This document shows positions 23,684 to 26,043 of a DNA stretch of 26,043 nt, piece after piece. Within the stretch, counting starts at the first letter, position 1. Every line of letters begins with the position of its first letter. Both the position numbers and the translations under genes were made by a program. The notes beneath the pieces are model-generated. The model had not been told where the DNA came from. It did not search any database and saw only the letters and a list, made by a program, of their open reading frames with translations. The DNA comes from an uncultured Oscillospiraceae bacterium (GTDB taxonomy: Bacteria > Bacillota > Clostridia > Oscillospirales > JAAYXM01): NCBI GenBank assembly GCA_934446465.1, contig CAKSEF010000022.1, positions 1 to 26,043 on the forward strand. Direction: 5' to 3'.

Positions 23684-23711
23684 TTGCCAATGCTTGTATT
23701 TACGGTATAAC
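23684..23711 (+). promoter_or_regulatory. Candidate promoter of the island operon
   Basis: TTGCCA (23684-23689) and TATAAC (23706-23711) are spaced by 16 bp, each one base from consensus. A start near 23718 would give a ~140-nt leader containing the small-RNA-complementary site. Confidence 0.55.
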
Positions 23712-23777
23712 AACTGCTGCCAACTGTTGTTATGCCTTTCCAAAAAGTCGGTTACTGTCAATAACCGCAAACTTTCA

Positions 23778-23808
23778 TTCAGAGGATATGAGGGTTCTTC
23801 AAACAAGT
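23778..23808 (+). repeat. Leader copy of the 31-nt repeat (possible small-RNA target)
   Basis: The site matches 25676-25706 at 26 of 31 positions. All five differences (one G/A, three adjacent G/A, one T/C) are of the kind that turns a Watson-Crick pair with the minus-strand RNA of the right copy into a G-U pair, so the full 31-bp duplex stays possible. It lies 50 nt before the DUF4417 start codon. Confidence 0.7.
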
Positions 23809-23857
23809 TAGGTTTTCTCTCGTTCTCTGAAAATATCAAATTTTTGGAGGATAGTTT

Positions 23858-24559
23858 ATGTACAACACTATCACTATGCCGGGTGTCAGGCTTAATGACA
23901 CAGTTGACGATTCTTTTCAGGCGTTCTTGATTGACGGTGCGTTTTTCACGCGCGGAGAGGAATATCCGATTTTGCACAAAAGTATGATTTCAGCAATCAT
24001 TCCCCAAAAAATAATTCCGTTCAGTAAGGCTATTACATTTCAAGGTGATTTGAGCAATACGTTCATTTGCTTTTTTTCACCGGACAAAACCTTTGAGCGT
24101 GTCAGGCGCAATCCGCGCAAGTACATAAATTTTTTCAAACGTACCGCCGGAATTATCGGTTTTGATTTCAGCGTCCATGACGATATGCCGATAATTAAGC
24201 AAAAAGCCCAAATCAATGACAATCTTTCGCTTACCTATTTCTATGGAAGCCACGGCATTCCTGTAATCCCGAACTTAAGGTGCGGCGTTGACGGGTTGTT
24301 GCCGGAGTTCTTAGAAGCAATTCCAAAACACTCTATGGTTGCAGTCGGTACACACGGATTTTGTAAAGAAACCCACGAGCAATGCGAATGGTATTGTTTT
24401 CTCGAAAAAATCATCAGCGTCCTTGATCCAAGCACCATTATTGTATACGGCACACTCAACGGAAAAATGTTTGATACTTTTAAGGAACGTACCAATTTTG
24501 TCTTTTTCGACTCTTGGATTTCGCAGAGGTATAAGGAGGCAAGAAAAAATGGCGACTAA
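23858..24559 (+). CDS. DUF4417 domain protein
   Basis: A 233-residue soluble protein with no signal peptide or membrane helix. Its core matches what I recall of DUF4417 proteins of phages and Firmicutes: FSPDKTFERVRRNPRKYINFFKRTAGIIGFDFSVHDDMPII, then LTYFYGSHGIPVIPNLRCG, then MVAVGTHGFCKE and a late strand STIIVYGTLNGKMFDTFKERTNFVFFDSW. The conserved 'G-xx-xDFS-xxxD-MP' and 'PN-x-R' motifs suggest an enzyme fold, but no reaction is known. GGAGG lies 7 nt before the ATG. It is the first gene of a three-gene operon and overlaps the next gene by 11 bp. The long leader could be controlled by the minus-strand RNA at the right end of the island. Confidence 0.8.
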   Translation: MYNTITMPGVRLNDTVDDSFQAFLIDGAFFTRGEEYPILHKSMISAIIPQKIIPFSKAITFQGDLSNTFICFFSPDKTFERVRRNPRKYINFFKRTAGIIGFDFSVHDDMPIIKQKAQINDNLSLTYFYGSHGIPVIPNLRCGVDGLLPEFLEAIPKHSMVAVGTHGFCKETHEQCEWYCFLEKIISVLDPSTIIVYGTLNGKMFDTFKERTNFVFFDSWISQRYKEARKNGD

Positions 24560-24911
24560 GGGACCAAGCAATCATTACGGGAATGCACGGGGAGGACGGC
24601 ATGGTCATATCACTGCTCATATCGGATTTGCTTGGGCCAAAAACTTTAACAAGTCCACATTGAAGTTCCATGCAGTGAAGCACGGGCAAGCATACGGAAC
24701 AGCAGGATATGCAGCTCATGCAGTGTCTTTTGCTAACAGGGTTGACAGAGTGAGCCATGTTTCTTATATCAGAAAAGACGGTACAACCGTAAAATACAGT
24801 AAAGCAACAAACGAGTTCGCCATTATTGATAAAAACGGGATTGTTAAAACATATTATCGCCCAAAGAGGGGGATTAGAGAATACTACGACGATAGGAGAA
24901 AGCACAGATGA
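24549..24911 (+). CDS. Small basic protein of unknown function, possible toxin-like nuclease domain
   Basis: The 120-residue product is rich in Lys, Arg, His and Gly. It starts MATKGPSNHYGNARGGRHGH, a flexible Gly/His-rich region, continues with GYAAHAVSFANRVDRVSHVSYIRKDGTTVKYSKATNEFAIIDKNG, and ends TYYRPKRGIREYYDDRRKHR. The second half predicts beta strands with conserved His, Asp and a terminal TYY-x-P motif, similar in style to small BECR/RelE-like RNase domains at the ends of phage and polymorphic toxins. That is only a resemblance by eye. AAGGAGG lies 9 nt before the ATG. An upstream in-frame extension is rejected because it lies inside the DUF4417 gene. The stop overlaps the next start as ATGA, so the third protein is made in coupled fashion. 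Confidence 0.75.
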   Translation: MATKGPSNHYGNARGGRHGHITAHIGFAWAKNFNKSTLKFHAVKHGQAYGTAGYAAHAVSFANRVDRVSHVSYIRKDGTTVKYSKATNEFAIIDKNGIVKTYYRPKRGIREYYDDRRKHR

Positions 24912-25633
24912 AAGAGAGAAAGTATATACTTTGTCCGGTTTGCGCCAAACACAAGTTTCCTGTTTGGGAAGACAACGGTACTTGTGTTTGCCCGCATTGC
25001 GGCTGGGAGCATGATACATCGGATGAAGAGAACCCTTTTGAAGTCGTGGGACCTAACGATTTGTGTCTGAACGATTATAAGCTTCGATATGAATATTATA
25101 CGGAACAAAACCCGAACTATCACTGGGCAAAGGACGGCTTTCCCGAAATCCGCCAAGTCGAACCAATGAATTGCCCCGTATGCGGTAAATTCAGATTTGA
25201 GGAATTAACATGGGATGATATTTATTGCGGCGAAACACCGGAAGACGTTTGGTGCCGTAATTGCGGCTGGCATTATGACCTTGGGCAAACCAAGTCACCC
25301 GACCTGAAAAACGGCGCTAACGCTATGTCGCTCAACGAGTATAAAACATGGTACGAAAACAAACTCAATGAAAATCCGAGGTATTGTTATTTTGAAGAAG
25401 TAATCGACAATTATATCAAAATTCCTCATAAATGTCCTGTGTGCGGTAAGTATGAGTTTGAAGACAGTTCCTCCTGCGATATTTGTCCATATTGCGGTTG
25501 GGAAGACGACGGCTCTGACGCTGACAACTCAGTCGGTGCAAACGGCATTAGTATTATTGATTATAAAAATCGTTATAATGCGTATATTTCAATCGACCCT
25601 AACTACCAATGGAAAAAGGATGAACTTTCATAA
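24908..25633 (+). CDS. Protein of three tandem cysteine-rich CPCC-like zinc-ribbon repeats
   Basis: This 241-residue cytoplasmic protein consists almost entirely of three repeats of about 75 residues. Each begins with a CPVC knuckle (Cys9/12, 89/92, 176/179), has a second knuckle ending CGW (Cys28/31, 116/119, 193/196), and then an N-x-(L/M/I)-xx-x-(D/E)YKxxYE-like helix ending in NPNYxW or similar. This is the layout of the Cys-rich CPCC family (PF14206). Each repeat should bind one zinc ion. The function is unknown; CPCC proteins are often found beside toxins and phage genes. AGGAG lies 9 nt before the ATG, which overlaps the preceding stop as ATGA. Strict coupling to a small basic protein would suit an immunity or binding partner, but that is inference. 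Confidence 0.85.
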   Translation: MKERKYILCPVCAKHKFPVWEDNGTCVCPHCGWEHDTSDEENPFEVVGPNDLCLNDYKLRYEYYTEQNPNYHWAKDGFPEIRQVEPMNCPVCGKFRFEELTWDDIYCGETPEDVWCRNCGWHYDLGQTKSPDLKNGANAMSLNEYKTWYENKLNENPRYCYFEEVIDNYIKIPHKCPVCGKYEFEDSSSCDICPYCGWEDDGSDADNSVGANGISIIDYKNRYNAYISIDPNYQWKKDELS

Positions 25634-25674
25634 AAACAAAAAGCCCGTTGAGCGCTGCCAACGCTCAACGGGCT
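25632..25674 (-). terminator. Terminator of the minus-strand small RNA, facing the island operon
   Basis: A 13-bp stem (25642-25654 with 25662-25674) has a 7-nt loop. The U-rich run (TTTTTGTTTT) is on the minus strand; the plus side has only CTCTTC. It therefore ends transcription coming from the right, although the hairpin may also slow the three-gene mRNA. Confidence 0.85.
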
Positions 25675-25675
25675 C

Positions 25676-25706
25676 TTCAAAGGATATGAAAATCCTTCAA
25701 ACAAGT
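25676..25706 (-). repeat. Small-RNA copy of the 31-nt repeat
   Basis: This is the right copy of the pair with 23778-23808. It forms the 5' part of the putative small RNA and contains its first hairpin, which the left copy cannot form perfectly. Only this copy has a promoter on the minus strand. Confidence 0.75.
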
Positions 25707-25713
25707 TTAGCAA

Positions 25714-25742
25714 ATTATACTATGGAACTGATGTTTTGTCAA
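25714..25742 (-). promoter_or_regulatory. Consensus promoter of the putative small RNA
   Basis: On the minus strand a perfect TTGACA (25737-25742) and a perfect TATAAT (25714-25719) are spaced by 17 bp. It points left into the end of the island operon. Confidence 0.85.
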
Positions 25743-25787
25743 GAGATATTTGAAATTCATAAATTACAATACCTGTCGCTTAGAAGA

Positions 25788-25829
25788 CGGCAGGTCGGAG
25801 GTTCGAATCCTCTCGGGAATGCCAGAATA
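25788..25829 (+). repeat. Direct repeat, right copy: 3' fragment of tRNA-Arg
   Basis: An exact copy of 23436-23477: part of the anticodon stem, the T arm, the acceptor 3' strand and CCA. The 5' half of the tRNA is missing (preceding bases do not match), so this is a displaced tRNA end and not a functional gene. It marks the right boundary of the island. Confidence 0.88.
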
Positions 25830-25946
25830 TACGCCGAAAATCCCGGTGAGTACGGGATTTTCGGCGTTTTTTGTTGAAATCAGGCACTATCTTGGAGAAA
25901 ACGGAGAATATATCCCATATGTACTCGACATTTTTTTAATATTACA
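25830..25946 (+). repeat. Diverged flank repeat, right copy
   Basis: It aligns with 23478-23596 at about 85%, from the terminator to ATATTACA. Under the integration model this would be the original chromosomal sequence downstream of the tRNA. Confidence 0.72.
25833..25872 (+). terminator. Displaced original tRNA terminator
   Basis: A 13-bp stem (25833-25845 with 25853-25865) with a 7-nt loop is followed by GTTTTTT. Compared with the left copy, a G-C pair has become A-T on both arms, so pairing was conserved while the sequence changed. Confidence 0.85.
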
Positions 25947-25980
25947 CCTATAATATAATCTTCTCGTTTCAAAAAACTAA

Positions 25981-26017
25981 TAAAGTACCGGCATGAGAAA
26001 TTCATATCGGTACTTTA
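25981..26017 (-). terminator. Probable terminator of a gene entering from the right
   Basis: A 10-bp stem (25981-25990 with 26008-26017) contains an inner ATGA/TCAT extension. On the minus strand TATTAGTTTTTT follows. It would end a minus-strand gene lying mostly beyond the window. Confidence 0.6.
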
Positions 26018-26020
26018 AAG

Positions 26021-26043
26021 TTATTCTTCATTATCCGTGTCCA
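26021..26043 (-). CDS. Possible C-terminal end of a minus-strand gene (partial)
   Basis: Reading the minus strand into the window gives DTDNEE and a TAA stop 3 nt before the terminator-like hairpin. Only seven codons are visible, so no function can be given, and the frame rests mainly on the position of the hairpin. Confidence 0.3.

Larger units (their letters stand above)
23523..23857. other. Non-coding left arm of the island and leader of the three-gene operon
   Basis: This 335-nt stretch has no convincing gene. It contains the rest of the diverged flank repeat (to 23596), a candidate promoter at 23684-23711, the small-RNA-complementary site at 23778-23808 and the GGAGG ribosome site at 23846-23850 for the DUF4417 gene. 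A minus-strand open frame (23597-23977) crosses it, but it has no ribosome site and overlaps the DUF4417 gene. Confidence 0.65.
25632..25707 (-). ncRNA. Putative small antisense RNA of the island (~75 nt)
   Basis: This is a compact transcription unit with no reading frame of note: a perfect promoter at 25714-25742, a start near 25707, a short hairpin (AAGGAT/ATCCTT, 25680-25697), then the terminator hairpin and U-run. The first ~31 nt are complementary to the operon leader at 23778-23808 with 26 Watson-Crick and 5 G-U pairs and no mismatch. It could act in trans on the leader and in cis against read-through from the CPCC gene. It is not a known RNA family that I can name. Confidence 0.65.
23436..25829. 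mobile_element. Small integrated island at tRNA-Arg, without integrase
   Basis: The segment is bounded by 42-bp perfect direct repeats that include the tRNA 3' half, is visibly richer in A+T than the genes to its left, and holds genes of a different kind. Inside are a terminator, a promoter, three overlapping plus-strand genes (23858-25633) and a minus-strand small-RNA unit. No integrase, excisionase or replication gene is present, so it would need help in trans or be a decayed element. Beyond each repeat another ~118 bp are also similar (about 85% by hand alignment), which suggests repeated use of this site by related elements. Confidence 0.7.

Noticed and set aside
23597..23977. A 126-residue minus-strand frame at the left of the island
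   Set aside because: It has no ribosome site, overlaps the well-supported DUF4417 gene on the other strand and runs through the flank repeat. Its tail could be a gene remnant, but nothing supports expression.
24339..24548. In-frame upstream extension of the small basic protein
   Set aside because: It lies entirely within the DUF4417 gene in another frame; AAGGAGG places the start at 24549.
25635..25674. Plus-strand terminator of the CPCC gene
   Set aside because: The hairpin lacks a U-run on the plus side and has a good one on the minus side, so it is assigned to the minus-strand RNA. It may still have a secondary effect on the operon.
25788..25824. A second functional tRNA-Arg gene
   Set aside because: Only the 3' part matches; the acceptor 5' strand, D arm and anticodon loop are absent.
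1..26043. CRISPR arrays, insertion sequences with inverted repeats, replication origins
   Set aside because: No regularly spaced repeats, transposase genes, DnaA-box clusters or terminal inverted repeats were seen.

Overview
The window looks like a mid-G+C genome of the class Clostridia (Bacillota). The grounds are an S-layer-homology (SLH) protein, the zapA/U32-peptidase pair, an mreC-mreD-PBP2-minD-mgsA run, a UPF0340 (YwlG-type) gene, a PyrR-type RNA leader before a uracil permease, strong AGGAGG-like ribosome sites and near-consensus sigma-A promoters. The species cannot be read from the sequence alone. Most genes are housekeeping; the right end (about 23.4-26.0 kb) is a visibly more A+T-rich accessory island.

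Layout. (1) 1-347 is the start of a minus-strand SLH protein. (2) 505-6866 is a tightly overlapped minus-strand aromatic operon, in transcription order aroF-tyrA-aroB-aroA-aroC-pheA. It covers DAHP synthase, dehydroquinate synthase, EPSP synthase, chorismate synthase and the prephenate branches to Phe and Tyr. Its 5' leader (6867-7105) holds a perfect promoter, a 21-codon peptide with the run FFYFYFYF and a strong terminator, so the operon appears to be attenuated by Phe/Tyr supply. (3) 7095-9723 carries a DUF975-like membrane protein and a VanW-family wall protein. (4) 9899-12226 holds metG (plus) and RNase P RNA (minus) converging on one terminator. (5) 12346-13533 holds a UPF0340 gene and an ECF transporter S component (plus). 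They converge on the uracil permease (13590-14954, minus), which has a PyrR-type attenuator.

(6) 15142-23221 is a long minus-strand division and wall cluster, in transcription order zapA, U32 peptidase, dut, maf, mreC, mreD, mrdA (PBP2), minD, mgsA. A second promoter lies before minD. The minC, minE, mreB and rodA genes that often accompany this cluster in Clostridia are not here.

(7) 23396-23472 is tRNA-Arg(CCU). Its last 37 nt plus 5 more bases recur exactly at 25788-25829, and the next ~118 bp (terminator and flank) recur in diverged form. The 2.3 kb between them is therefore best read as an integrated island without an integrase. It carries a three-gene overlapping operon: a DUF4417 protein, a small basic protein, and a protein of three tandem cysteine-rich CPCC-like zinc ribbons. 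At its right end a minus-strand unit of about 75 nt, with a perfect promoter and a hairpin terminator, looks like a small RNA. It could pair over 31 contiguous positions with the 5' leader of the three-gene operon. This cassette with its putative antisense RNA, and the Phe/Tyr leader peptide, are the two most interesting signals in the window.
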